Shown here: piece by piece, positions 10,494 to 21,757 of the stretch
How the letters are laid out: the number at the start of each line of letters is the position of its first letter
Position numbering within the stretch: position 1 is the stretch's first letter
NCBI GenBank assembly: GCA_964020975.1
Contig: OZ026626.1
Coordinates: forward strand, 11,165,060 to 11,229,059
DNA length: 64,000 bases
Direction of reading: 5' to 3'
Source: Hermodice carunculata
Taxonomy: Eukaryota > Annelida > Polychaeta > Eunicida > Amphinomidae
Program-made: the position numbers and the translations under genes
Notes under the pieces: model-generated
What the model was told of the DNA's origin: nothing
What the model saw: the letters and a program-made list of their open reading frames with translations, nothing else
Database searches by the model: none

Positions 10494-10795
10494 GTCAAAA
10501 CCATGTCTCCAGGCCTTAGTCAATAAACTTAGTCTTGTGTTCAACTTGGTCAAATTTACCTTATTTGGAACATGTCCACCAAACTGTTTCAATCTGTTCA
10601 TGTATAACCCTGTTGGATCTGGCCGTTCAAAGACAGGAGCAGCACCTTTATCCCATTTAGATTGATAAAAGGAAGCCAAATCTACAAGTGCTGCAGCATT
10701 GACAGACCTAGAGCCGTCATCCTTTTGTGATTTTTTTGTTTGCGTGTTGGTGCATTTGGTTGTACAGGGCAAACAGACACTTTTTGTGGTATTGT
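10494..10795 (-). other. Unrecognised minus-strand ORF, possible gene or transposon fragment
   Basis: About 100 open codons whose middle has a balanced, protein-like composition (SVNAAALVDLASFYQSKWDK, then FERPDPTGLYMNRLKQFGG). I do not recognise a domain. A GTAAAT near 10557 could be a weak donor; no good acceptor precedes it. It may be a piece of a transposon-encoded protein or an old exon. Homology search of the conceptual protein would decide. Confidence 0.25.
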
Positions 10796-10799
10796 GCAT

Positions 10800-12885
10800 T
10801 CAAAGCACGCATATCAGACGTTGAGAATTTTTCGCACAATTTCAATAACACGGTATCACATAGTTTGAAACCACATGCTTCCAAAATGGGAATCAAGGTT
10901 CATTGTCCTTGCCCCATGTATTACAACACAAAGTTGATAACAAAATAATAATAAAAATAGTAAACCTGCCATATTGGTCTTTTCTTTGGGGCTACAATCA
11001 AAACTGAATCTAGTGTTCTTTGGGCTTATTTCCACTGATGACCACTGTTTTGCTCGTTTATCGTTGCCAAATTTCAAATAGCAAGGTTTATGAAAAGTAG
11101 CTCTGGGACACTAAAGTTTCTGCAATGCCAGTACCATACTAAAATCTTGCAGTATCCATATTCAATGGAGGTTCTGTATTTGAAAGATCTTAGTTTGCAG
11201 TCCAGTAATAACAGACTTGTTCTTTCCTTGAATTTGCAGGACAGAAAAGAGGTTAGCTATGTGCATGTATAAATTCCTAGCACAAAAACCTTAAACAACC
11301 CCCCCCCCCACTCCCCCCAAAAGCCCAGTCTGCTGTAGGTGGAGCACCATCTGAGCAGGCCTTCCCTTCTGGTTTAATAAGCTCATACCATTTCTAAGCC
11401 ATTTTAGGTGCCAATAATAGCTGAAACTGAATGAGTTTACTTACCCTGTAATCAAGAGGGTCTAAGACGGATGTCCTTGATTAAAAGTACAACCTGAAAG
11501 GAAAAAAAGGAATCCGACCGTGTATTTATGTACGAAAAATGAAAACCTATAGCCAGCAAACAGGTTTTTACAAAGATTCAAAACTGGGACTGTGGAGAGA
11601 TCCTTCTTCATTGAGAGTCATGCAGAACTGCAAAAGGCATCAATTGCATACGAACAAAACCGCCAAGGATAGCCACTACCGAAATAACAAGAACTAGAAC
11701 TGCATCAAAATTTGTTTCTTGTGTACTTGTGGGTGTAATAATTGCTTTAGTGCACATGCATGTATTTGCTTGCTTGATTTTGTATTACGTTCGGACCCAC
11801 GGTTAATTAAGACCACTACTAATACAAGTTCTTACAAGACTGTGCGAATTTGTGACGTTGATTTCTACAAACTAATTTACACGACAACCAACTGACCAAT
11901 CAAAAATAAAGTTGGATTAACAGTTGTCCAAGCAGGCCCGTATGAAAAAAAATATTACTTGAATCAACATCCTAAAGAAAAGCTCTCCTAGCGTAAACGT
12001 TTCAAGTTTTTTCCAGACAACAGCTGATTGGTAGGGCATTTTCTTCAATGTACAGAGTGATAAAATGCCAAATAAAATTATGTGATCAATGCATATTCTT
12101 CTCGATTTTGTGCAGAACTCTCTTTATATTCACTTGCAACTTACACAGTTTATGAAGCCATGCGGGAGTTGAATTTTTTATTTTAGACTAAAACTGAAGT
12201 TTGACACCCGGATAGTGCCTGGACTGGTTTGGCCGCACAACTCTTATGCAATACTTTTGGCCTATAACTTAGGGTTTCATGTAATACAGTCAGTATATCC
12301 TGAGAACTCAGAAAACCTCTATTTAGCCAATCCGGAAAAATCACAATTATACAAAATTATAAATATAATTGATGTGGCTTGGAAGACTCCAATTAAGGCA
12401 CATTCATGTCACTATCATGGGAGCCACTCAGTATAACAATATAAACAATGTTGATAGCAAATGAAATAGTGGTAAATGTTAATGTCATTGATTAAAATAT
12501 ATAAGCAAATGCATATAACTAAATGGTTATGCGGGTGGAAAATCACCTTGTGAATGTAACTCGCAGCTATGGGTATGACTACTGGTTATTTTGATAAATG
12601 TAGCTTTTAACTGTATAACAACCATGTTGATAATTATTCAAGAATTTGTTTTTCATATACCCTGAATGCAAGCTATGAGTGTGGGTCTTTTCTATTGTAT
12701 TCCTTTCCGTCCGATTTACTAAATTTGGAATGTCAAATATTAAACTATGTTGGGCAAGAGTTAATTGACCACTTTTAAAAAGTTTATTACTATCTCGCCA
12801 AAACCTGTATTATGAATATAAATTTTCAGCTCATTTTGAATTGTGAGTACGGATTTTTAAATGTTAAATAGTGATATAAAATCAA
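10800..12885. other. Gene-free, AT-rich
   Basis: Only short ORFs and a homopolymeric C run near 11300-11320. No repeats with clear ends, RNA genes or coding similarity were recognised. Confidence 0.4.
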
Positions 12886-12889
12886 TTAC

Positions 12890-14205
12890 GTAGAAATGCA
12901 AGGTGGAATAGCATTTTTAACTATTTTACTTTTATTAAAGTTTAAAATGTTTCTGTCTGGTATAGGTCACAGCGTTATGAGCTTAAAACTCTTTGGGTTT
13001 CTTATTATGCCAATATTATCCTACAGCAGTGAAGTTTGGGGTCCCACTCTATTAAAAGGATTGAATGACAACAGTTTGATGGCACTATGTAATAAACGAA
13101 CTGTGGAAAGTATACACGTAAAATTCTGTAAATACATTCTTGGTGTACACCGAAAAGCTACTAATGCAGCGGTGATCGCTGAACTGGAAAGCTACCCAAT
13201 CATGATCGAAATAGCCTGTTAGGCCGTAAAATATTGGACCCACCTTCAAAATTACAATCAAAACTCACTGGTCTTTAAATGTTTATTGGAGAACTATTAC
13301 CAATTCTATTAGGGGAAAGATTGTTGGATCAAGTCTATTTAAAAAATTTTGCATCTTGCTGGTATGCAGGAAACTTGGAACAACCTAGGAGGGGTTAATA
13401 CACACGCTATGTTATCGAAACTTAAAAGTCACTTGCAGAATGTGTACGAGGCCAAGTGGTACAAACATATCAAGGGTACTGGTAGAGAAGATTCTCATAA
13501 GCTTCGCACATATTGTAAATGTAAAGATAAACTTGATATTGAATCATACTTACGAAACAATCGGCCCCTTAAACTTCGGCAAAACCTGAGTAAATTAAGA
13601 ATAAGCGCACATACTTTGGCTATTGAAACCGGCAGGTAGAACCAATCCAAAAACACCCATTGAAATGAGAAAATGTGTTTTATACGACAATACAGCAGCT
13701 GAAGATGAGTACCATGTGGTAATCGGTTGTAGTATATACCAAAATGATAGAAGCAATCTATATTCTGATTTGACAGGCTTAGATGCAAACTTTGTAGCCC
13801 TAAACGAATATGACAAGTTCCTATATATTATGAAAATGGGCAACAGCCCTGAGGCCGGCCGGCCAATACTGAGGTATATTAACATTATTTTTGACACCAG
13901 AAAAAGCATCTCGGCTTCTGATTGGTTTGTGCATGTCAACAAAGAGGTTTGGTGTCAACATGAATAAAGTGCCAATCCTATACATCAGCTGTGATCACTG
14001 GGTGCACCTGTATCTTGTAAAATATTCATGTTGCCTATAATTATCTGCCTGTGTACTTTTTCAATTCTGTTCTTTTTTTTTATTTATTAATCTTTTTCAT
14101 CCATTTTTTCCTGTAGATATTGTTGATATGCTAGTTTTGTGTTTGTATGTGTTTTGACCATATCGTGTAATGTATATCGATTCATGTCAATAAAGTTATC
14201 TATCT
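12890..14205 (+). mobile_element. LINE C: 3' part of a second non-LTR lineage
   Basis: Coding traces in three frames give the post-RT region of a LINE. LFGFLIMPILSYSSEVWGP is followed by VKFCKYILGVHRKATNAAVI and ELESYPIMIEIAC (12950-13220), then KSHLQNVYEAKWYKHI and RLRISAHTLAIETGR-like sequence (13430-13640). Last comes a zinc-binding tail, MRKCVLYDNTAAEDEYHVVI and GCSIY (13668-13740). The tail normally reads C-x2-C-x-EDE-x-H-x-C; here the second cysteine is a tyrosine. The 3' end has a polyadenylation-like AATAAA (14191) and a TATC-rich tail. The RT core is missing, consistent with 5' truncation. Frameshifts and stops make it inactive. Confidence 0.85.
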
Positions 14206-14209
14206 ATGG

Positions 14210-15055
14210 CGTCTGTTGAATATTTATTAGATGCACATTGATATAAAATGTGTGGAAGTTGAAACATATTATCTCTCTAACATGGTTATTAAGATACTCA
14301 AGATTTTGAGATTTCCTATTTACAATAAAATAAGTAAGCTCCATCGTTTTACAAAAATGATTCGATACACTGTTGTCAGCAAAATAATGTATAAATAGAA
14401 GATGGATTGGCATATGTATTTGTGACAATTTTGAAGATATTCAAGACTCCGAAGCCGTACTGGAAAGGAGTAAAGAAATCTAGGATGTGGAAACACAGAA
14501 GGTAGAACCTGATTTGCTGAGAAAAGTAAATTTTAGTTCTCATACATGGCGAATACAAATCCAAATGTTGAAGGCATATTGCTTAGTCTATTGTTCGAAT
14601 TATATAGCGTAGGCGCAAAAAACTCAAATGTCTGCGGCATAAGCCAAACATGGCACCTGATATACTAGATGATCATTCATATAGCTCTTTTTCACATTCA
14701 TAACTGTACTGTTTGGTAATATCAATTGTGCATTTCGTGCTGCTGACATTATTTTTACAGCTGTTCATGAATATATTCAAAGATAAAGTTGCTAAATTAT
14801 AACGGTGCAATATATCTGCAATCCGGTGTGCTAATAGCTGATAATACCATATTGTGAGAGCGTGTGGGTATTACAGCCCCTTCATCGCCTGTGTCTTGTT
14901 CATCTTTGTTTTGCATGTTCTGGTATTATCTCGTACGTCCTGTTCACATAATGTCTCTTTCTTCATCGAGAGGAGTTGATGTATGATTTCCCTATTTTCC
15001 AATCATTTCTTCATGGTTAAGTTAACCAATCATGAGGACCACTTCGAACGAAGTA
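14210..15055. other. Gene-free stretch
   Basis: AT-rich sequence with no supported feature. Confidence 0.4.
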
Positions 15056-15060
15056 CTTGT

Positions 15061-15307
15061 TGCGCTCATCGACCTTATTTTAAAATGAAACTAATTTTGC
15101 GTTTATTGACCCCATCTTGAAGTGAGATATCTTTCGTTCATCGACTCCATTTTGAAGTGAGACTTGTTTGCGTTCATTGACTACACTTAAAATGGTAAAT
15201 AATTGCGTTCATCAACCCCAGGTTGAATGGGACTTGTTTGTGTACATGGATGCCATTTAAACGGGAATTGACTGGATTCATTAAACCCAGTTTAAAATGG
15301 GACTCTT
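15061..15307. repeat. Degenerate minisatellite, about 7 copies of a 34-37 bp unit
   Basis: Units begin at 15061, 15098, 15134, 15169, 15204, 15239 and 15273. Each starts like TGCGTTCATTGACCCCATTT and continues with a TTGAAGTGAGACTTGTT-like half. Units differ at many positions, so the array is old. Confidence 0.85.
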
Positions 15308-15309
15308 AC

Positions 15310-17690
15310 CCACCATTGAGAGCGCAGTAGCCATATCTAACCTTACATATTCATATTATAATGTCATTATGACAGATGAATCACTTACCTGATTGTGTGC
15401 AAGCAATAATAACTTATCTCAACTCATGCACCGTATACAAATCAGAATAAGAGACAAGAGAGTCGAATAACGCAGAACGTGATAGTTTAACAGGCAGGTG
15501 TGAAAAAAATTGGACAAGTGTTACCTTACAATTGTCATCCCATAAGTCTGCATCGCCATTTGACGAAATTGAAGATGATGATATCGAGTTCAATAAGAAT
15601 TCTATCCCAGTCACATGCGTGCGCAAGCTAAATTCGCCTTTCTGTGCAGTCAATAGACCTATAATCAAGCGATTGAAATTCCACAAAACCCACTTTCTAC
15701 TTTCCAAATTTATTTTTTCGTTATCAAATTTCAATTTGTTTATGACAAAATATTGTTTCTGGGATGGAATGGGCTTTCATAACATTAAGGGAGGCTTTGC
15801 AAGTTAATTAAGCCTCCCCAAATAAAGTTAAACCCCTAAATTTATCCAAGGGACATACCTGATGTTTAGATGTATTTGCCAATGGCAACTGAAAAGCTTA
15901 ATTCGAGACTTGTCTCACGGGCCATACGTAGAAGATTTGCTCCTGGTGGTACATTCGTCACTGGCGGGAATATGCTGCATTCAAGACCATGTGTAATCTC
16001 ATACATGGTAGTAAGGCTTAATCAAAAGGCTACATAGATTTACGGTCATGCTCATTGTGCTGGAGGGTGATCCTCTGCTTTTTGTCGTATTGCTTTGTCA
16101 TCATGAGCTTTTCAAGTGGAAAAGGCATCTTTTTCATATGGCTTAATCCAGCAGACCAAATCAAAACATCAACCTAGACCCACTGTGTGTTATTTATATG
16201 TATATTCATTTAATTAGATGTTATTTTCACGTAACTGTTACAAGTAAATGATGGAGTACCGTGCTGACTTATCTTGTGAACAGGCAAACGTACTACATGT
16301 GCGTATTATGCCGGGTTCTACAACATATTGTGAATTTTTATGTGCACTTAATTTGAATATATGGCGGGCTGTGACAAATATCTTGGTGTTAACTGTTCCT
16401 GTTCTTCACGTGGTGCTTGGCATGCACTCCACGAGGAGTGTCCATGCAATAAACGTGACGGTACACTATTAAACGATGTATGAACAGCCATTTTGTCATG
16501 GATGAATATGTGCTATTCTAAACATGCCATACCAGTCGCTGCCGGGTGTGATTTTGTGAACACAGCCTCAAGTCCCAAGCGATATTTTCAAAGGACCCGG
16601 GGGACAAGGCAGGGGGTCTGGGGAAGGAGGGGTGTCGCTAAGGGTACATGTCTTAGTAAGCCGTGAAAGCTGTTGTATACATTTTTTGTCATAAAGTGAT
16701 CGTGGATATGCCTTGGCGGCCTAATGTGTGTTTGCACCGTACGTTGGACGCATCAGTTTGGCGGACAAATCGGATGTCAATTTGTGAGTCAAAATGGGAA
16801 GTGTGAACGAAGCGTGAGACATAATTCAGAGACCCACACGTGTGAACTTTGGAATAGCACGTCCTATTTTCGGTAGGGCTAACTTGTAAGTTTTGGGCGG
16901 TGCCAGCCAATCAAAATCGTTTTAGAAGAGAGATTGTATACCGTGGCCTCGACAAAACGACAGGCTGAACATCTAATAGTACAACCGCTACTCCAACGTA
17001 AAGTCCCCAAAATAAATGCATTTTAAATCAAGAGTATGAAGCCATAGAGCTTCCAAATATATCAAGCACCCCATGTATCATAAAAAAGATAACTGCATTG
17101 CAACATGGCCAAGAATGGGACATTTCATGTGGCAGTTAGATCCTGCTTTTTGTGGCCATATCAGGAAAGACCTACCTGAAAATGATTTGCATGACACATT
17201 CTTCTTCACTTACGGTGTGAAAGGTAAAGACCCATAGGTCGAAACGTTTAAGTCAGGGGTTGCAAAAAAACCCCCAAAAACTTGTATGTCAAACATAAAG
17301 TCTAAACACACATTAACTGATTATAAGACAATTTTTATATGTGGCTAATGGCCTGTGTTTTCTAGACCCAGTGCAACAGCCAAGGACCTTATGTCTGCTA
17401 CAGCAGACAATGACCATTAGTATATATCATATGAATGTGTGACAAGTTTGCAGCCCGGGGAGGGGGTTGGGTAAGGGTACATGTATTGAGTGAGTAGTAG
17501 AAGAAAATTATTGCCAATCCAACCGAAATCCGTTTGTGAATTTTGTTTTGGGCTGTTACAATGCTTACCACCACACTCATTCATAAACGTAGCAATCATT
17601 CAATGATTCTAGCGGGCCAATAACAGGCGATAACGAAATCTGTTTGTTTAATAGTTCTGCTTTGTATATCTGCTGACTTAACATTTCAGA
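15310..17690. other. Gene-free stretch
   Basis: Short ORFs only. A G-rich patch at 16595-16650 (GGGGGACAAGGCAGGGGGTC) resembles the one at 36688-36712 and may mark a decayed repeat. Nothing else is supported. Confidence 0.35.
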
Positions 17691-17699
17691 GCTCATACG

Positions 17700-18430
17700 A
17701 TCTGTCATATCTGTGCATCCGTCCGCTCGTCCATCACTTTGTTCCTAAACTTTTTTGTGACTGCAATACCATACACAGTTTTCACCTTTAGATTGAAATA
17801 TGTGGAAAAAATCATTTGATTCCACATTTTGACAAACAGTAAAAGGCGAACAGTACCAAATGAACACAAATATGTAACTTTGCTGAAATGTAACGTTGTA
17901 TATTCGTTACGTTGACCTATTTTCTCAAGACCATAGTGGAAGTGTATTCCAGGAAATTTATCATGTTTGTCACTACATCTTACTTTGTGTGCATATATCC
18001 ATCTATAATTGCTTTAAACACAGACAAAAGTCCATAAAGTGATGCGTCATGCTGGCGCCACCGGTGGTTATAATTAGTAGTAGTGTAATAGGCATTTGCA
18101 AATCACATTCTTTTCTTCATTGTGATAATATATTGAGATATAACTACAAATTTCACACCAAATGTGTCTTGGGCTGATGAAAAAATTGGTCACATTTTGG
18201 GTGACGGTGACCTTTTTTCAGGGTCAGTAAGCACTTCAGTGGAGGACACTAATTTCAAAATGTTATGTTGAGAAAGAGTATTGACAAAAATGTGTGTCCA
18301 ATGTAAAAGTTCTATTACGTGTAGGTGACCTTGAGATCTGCTTTCTCAAGATCACAAAGGATATGCATTTCAGGATTTTTTGTGATGGTTATTACATCTT
18401 AAGTTGTGCACATATATCCATATAATATAA
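17700..18430. repeat. Two diverged direct repeats, about 410 bp apart
   Basis: The stretch ending CTTTGTGTGCATATATCCAT (to about 18004) recurs as AGTTGTGCACATATATCCAT (to about 18421). Upstream parts also correspond (CTCAAGACCATAGTGGAAGT with CTCAAGATCACAAAGGATAT). It looks like an old tandem repeat of an anonymous family. Confidence 0.5.
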
Positions 18431-18439
18431 CAGGAACAT

Positions 18440-18655
18440 TATGCAAATCTATAACTGCTTGTGTCAAGACAATAAGAAGCAATCAAAAAGCGATCCAATG
18501 TGCAAAATGTGAGCTTTAGTAGCATAGAAAGTGTACTGATTTGAGCCTCGACAGATTTGGACAGATTGCCAGTCAACAGGATGAATGGCTCTGTAATAAT
18601 TTTCGGATTCGCAACTCCTTGAGGACAAACTCCGTAAACATACAAATGATATAAT
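18440..18655 (-). mobile_element. LINE D, inverted piece (endonuclease-RT linker)
   Basis: Minus-strand reading gives ESENYYRAIHPVDWQSVQIC and then TFYATKAHILHIGSLFDCFL. This resembles the DW...F...D-CFPL linker between endonuclease and RT of LINEs. The match is short, so the call is tentative. Confidence 0.4.
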
Positions 18656-18659
18656 AAAC

Positions 18660-19400
18660 TTGTTTGCTCGATGCAAGAACAACTGGATCTGGTGTTCTTC
18701 TACAAATGTCAAAATGGTTTTTACGAAATAGATTTCTTCAATATGGTCCCCATTCGAAAAGACTTAAGAAATATACCCTCCTCTGACAATAGTCTACGTT
18801 TCAGAGTGACAAAGTGTGAAACTGAAACTTTCCGCTCATCTTATGTTAATAGTTGTCTTTACACTTGGAACCTCTTACCATCCCACTACCTTGATTCTCC
18901 ATTAGTTCATATTTTTTAATGTCGACTAAATACTCACTACAGCAATTTGCAACAAAAGTACTTCGACTCGTCCAATAGGTGCACATGGCTCAGTAACTGT
19001 TTTGTCCAAAGTGCAGGGAGCATTTTTCTGTGATTGGCTGCATAAATTGTCATTGAACGTTTTAAATGTACGATGCTTAAGTTTTAGTCCAAATTTGGAT
19101 GGAAATATTCTTTTATATGCAGATATTTGCACTTTTTTACCCTTTCCTTCAATCATCATCATTATGCAGCAACAGTTGTACTCATCTTTCTCACCAATCA
19201 TTGATGGGGAGTCAGGTCGTATAGGTGTAATCACATGTATGACTCTTCCTAATCGGCAGTATAATTTGTTTTAGTGTCTTGTGATTTTTTCCCTTTAACC
19301 TGGTTTTGTTCTATTGATGTCTAATATCTTGATGTACTGTTGATTGAGGCTCAATACATAAATGAAGTAAAATAAAACTCTGAAAGATAACTTGTGCAAT
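18660..19400 (+). mobile_element. LINE D, C-terminus and 3' UTR
   Basis: Plus-strand reading gives LDLVFFYKCQNGFYEIDF, then SSDNSLRFRVTKCETETF, RSSYVNSCLYTWNLLPSHYL and, after a stop, RRLNTHYSNLQQKYFDSSNR-CTWLSNC. This is the conserved C-terminal block of one LINE lineage (SNSLRF, TETFRSSYVNR, WNLLP). The A-rich sequence around 19370-19380 may be the 3' end. Together with the minus-strand piece just upstream it may be one insertion with an inverted 5' end. Confidence 0.7.
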
Positions 19401-19429
19401 ATTTCTATGCGTTTGATTGAAGATAAATA

Positions 19430-20475
19430 CCCTCGCATAGAATTACAAGGGTCAATGTGTGACTCAATAAAAGAGGTTAACTCAAAGTTTATCCGGATTG
19501 AGATTACAACAAACATGGGGTTTTACTGATTAGAAATTATTATCGACCTCCTGGTCAGCCTCAAATACAGGATGCCTTTTTGAAGCTTTAAATACCCCAA
19601 TCTTTATAGCGCTTGAAAGTTACCCACACCCTCTCCTTATTACTGGTGATTTTAACGATACATGTAGATTCTCACACTGGAATTCACCACATAAAGATAG
19701 TGACTTTGGCTTAACGCTCTCCAAACCCCCGTTTCATCAACACAACCTCTCTTAGCTGATACAGGAACCTACAAGAACCACTGAATACTCAGAAAACCTA
19801 CTTGATCTTATAATCACTGACTCTCCTGGCCTGGTACTTAACAGTGCTGTTCTAACTCTTCCCTTAAATTCTGATCATGCAATCGTATTCTGCTGTCCCT
19901 CGCTATCACACTTTAAAGACAGTCCGTTCAAACGTTGTGTTTGGAATTACAATAAAGAAAATTTCCCTGAACTTAATTCTACTCTCTTATCAGCACCTTG
20001 GAACACAGCCCACCAAGTCTATGATAACCTTGACGACATCGTTTCATAGGGGTCAGAATTGCTTCTTTCCACTGCCAAGGAATTTATACCCTTTAGAGAA
20101 GTCACTTTAAGACCCTCTGACAAGCCTTGGACTACTACGGAGATTAAAAAAAAGCTTATTCGTTTCCGCAGTCGGGCATGGGAGCGTATTTAGAATATAG
20201 TTAACATGCCACGTCCCTATACACTCGAGGTTTCCACGAAGGTCGAGCAGTTTTACCAGTTTCACCAGTTTTACAAGAATCACGTAACGACGTTGTTACC
20301 AAAATTCAAAAATTGATGCGATCTTGCATTAATAATTTGCGTTCTAAACTGGACGATAACGAAATAAATCCAAAACAATGACAAAGCTTATCTAACTCCC
20401 TCGCGGGATCTAAAATCCACCAGGCTTTTCCTCCAATTATTGAAAACGACTAAATTATAACTTGCAATGTAAAAA
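19430..20475 (+). mobile_element. LINE E, 5' segment (endonuclease and linker), split by LINE F
   Basis: Frame pieces give YYRPPGQPQIQDAFF, HPLLITGDFND, QEPTRTTEYSENLLDLIITD and LPLNSDHAIVF, the successive motifs of an APE-type endonuclease. The linker motif RPSDKPWTTTEIKKKLI follows at about 20110-20160. The segment ends in IITCNVK, whose DNA (CTTGCAATGTAAAAA, 20461-20475) is duplicated on the far side of LINE F. Coding resumes there. It is heavily decayed. Confidence 0.85.
20461..20475. repeat. Target-site duplication of LINE F, left copy
   Basis: CTTGCAATGTAAAAA is identical, base for base, to 21743-21757. The following bases are also similar (GTGTGTGAC against AATGTGAC). Confidence 0.85.
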
Positions 20476-21002
20476 GTGTGTGACAATACCATATATGTTC
20501 CTCAAGTCTTCTTCAGATAAGAAATCACCGCTGTTATCTACAATGTCTCTTATAAAAGTACCCCCGTTCTGGTACCAATGTATGTAAAATATAAGTTTTT
20601 TTCTCAATTGAAATCAAATTATTGTGCCATAACATTTCATTCATGATGTCCGCCGCCGAAGTTGAATTTTTGAAAAGCAGTTTTCCACTTTGAGTCTCTG
20701 GAATCTAACAACCGTTTGATCCATTTAAAATTCAGTGCACCAATTTGGGATTTGAAATGTAATAGTTTTAAGCCACCACTAGGAATATCTCTGTATGTGA
20801 CTGTGGCCTTTTCTTTCGGTATTCCATCATTACAAACAAAATTACCAATGCAAGCTTGTACTTCCGTAATGAGTGACTCATTAACATGAATGAGTGAGCA
20901 CATCTTTTTAGAGTATTATTCTTTACGATCTGCCATTCCAGGACATTAAAAACAACAAATTCGTGTCGACACAATAAAAATCCTGAAGAGGTCCCAGTCA
21001 TA
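20476..21002 (-). mobile_element. LINE F (Tx1/L1-like), inverted 5' half
   Basis: Read on the minus strand, the segment encodes the thumb and post-RT part of an L1/Tx1-type protein. NESLITEVQACIGNFVCNDG is followed by PKEKATVTYRDIPSGGLKLL and ALNFKWIKRLLDSRDSKW, then NLISIEKKT and FIRDIVDNSGDFLSEEDLRN near 20490-20600. Conserved features are the F-W-N-x-PK block and the D-x-GGL box. It continues the protein that the plus-strand half at 21003-21742 completes, so the 5' half is flipped. Confidence 0.8.
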
Positions 21003-21742
21003 CCTATAAATGGTTCATCTCATAGACTAATATTTTACATCGTTCTTGTAAACAGTTCCACTGGTTCCTCACTGATTCTAATTTTAAGGATGTACCGCTG
21101 TGCCAAACAAGATGATTGGAAATATTTGATGTAGGTGAATCAAACTGGGATTACATTTTTAAGCTCTGCTATACATGCACTCTGGAGACTAGGTTTCAAG
21201 CTTTTCAATTTTCTTTACTTCACCGATTTGTACCTCACAAATCTAGACTAAAAATGGGTTTAGTGGAGTCTGCGACCTGTAATTATTGCCTAGCTAAAGA
21301 TTTTATTGCTCATGGATTCACAGAGTGCAATCAGGTTAAAATATTTTGGAGAAGTTTTCAGGATTGGTGGATTGATATTCATACTAATGCAACCATTATA
21401 TTATCCTATTTTGACATCATTTTTGGTTTTTATAAGTTAAAGAAATCATATGCATTGAATAATTGCATTCTACAAGCTGAGTATTTCATTCATATTCAGG
21501 CATGTAAGAAAGAAACTATACAGTTTACAATTTTTTATCCAATCTAAAAATTAAGATTTAAATTGAAAGACATGTATTACTTAATCAGTCCAAGCAAGAA
21601 TTATTTCATCAATACTGGGGTTGCATGGCACCCTTCTGTTGGAATAAACTGTGAATAGTTGTATGTATTTATGGAGACAGTTAAAGTCGATGTCAATGTC
21701 TGTATATATATGGAGAACGAAATAAAGAGCAATTAAAAATTT
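21003..21742 (+). mobile_element. LINE F (Tx1/L1-like), forward 3' half
   Basis: Plus-strand coding from about 21050 gives KQFHWFLTDSNFKDVPLCQT and, after one stop, NWDYIFKLCYTCTLETRFQA. FQFSLLHRFVPHKSRLKMGL and the cysteine-histidine tail ATCNYCLAKDFIAHGFTECN follow. This is the terminal domain of L1/Tx1-like LINEs, where the motif reads C-x2-C-x-H-x-C. The reading frame ends at 21547. The 3' UTR ends in AATAAAGAGCAATTAAAAA at the duplicated target site. Confidence 0.85.
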
Positions 21743-21757
21743 CTTGCAATGTAAAAA
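21743..21757. repeat. Target-site duplication of LINE F, right copy
   Basis: Identical to 20461-20475. LINE E coding sequence resumes directly after it. Confidence 0.85.

Noticed and set aside
17180-17260. GGTCGAAACGTTTAAGTC phrase reminiscent of the ends of some Penelope-like elements
   Set aside because: Only one short phrase is seen, with no RT or GIY-YIG coding nearby; too weak to call.
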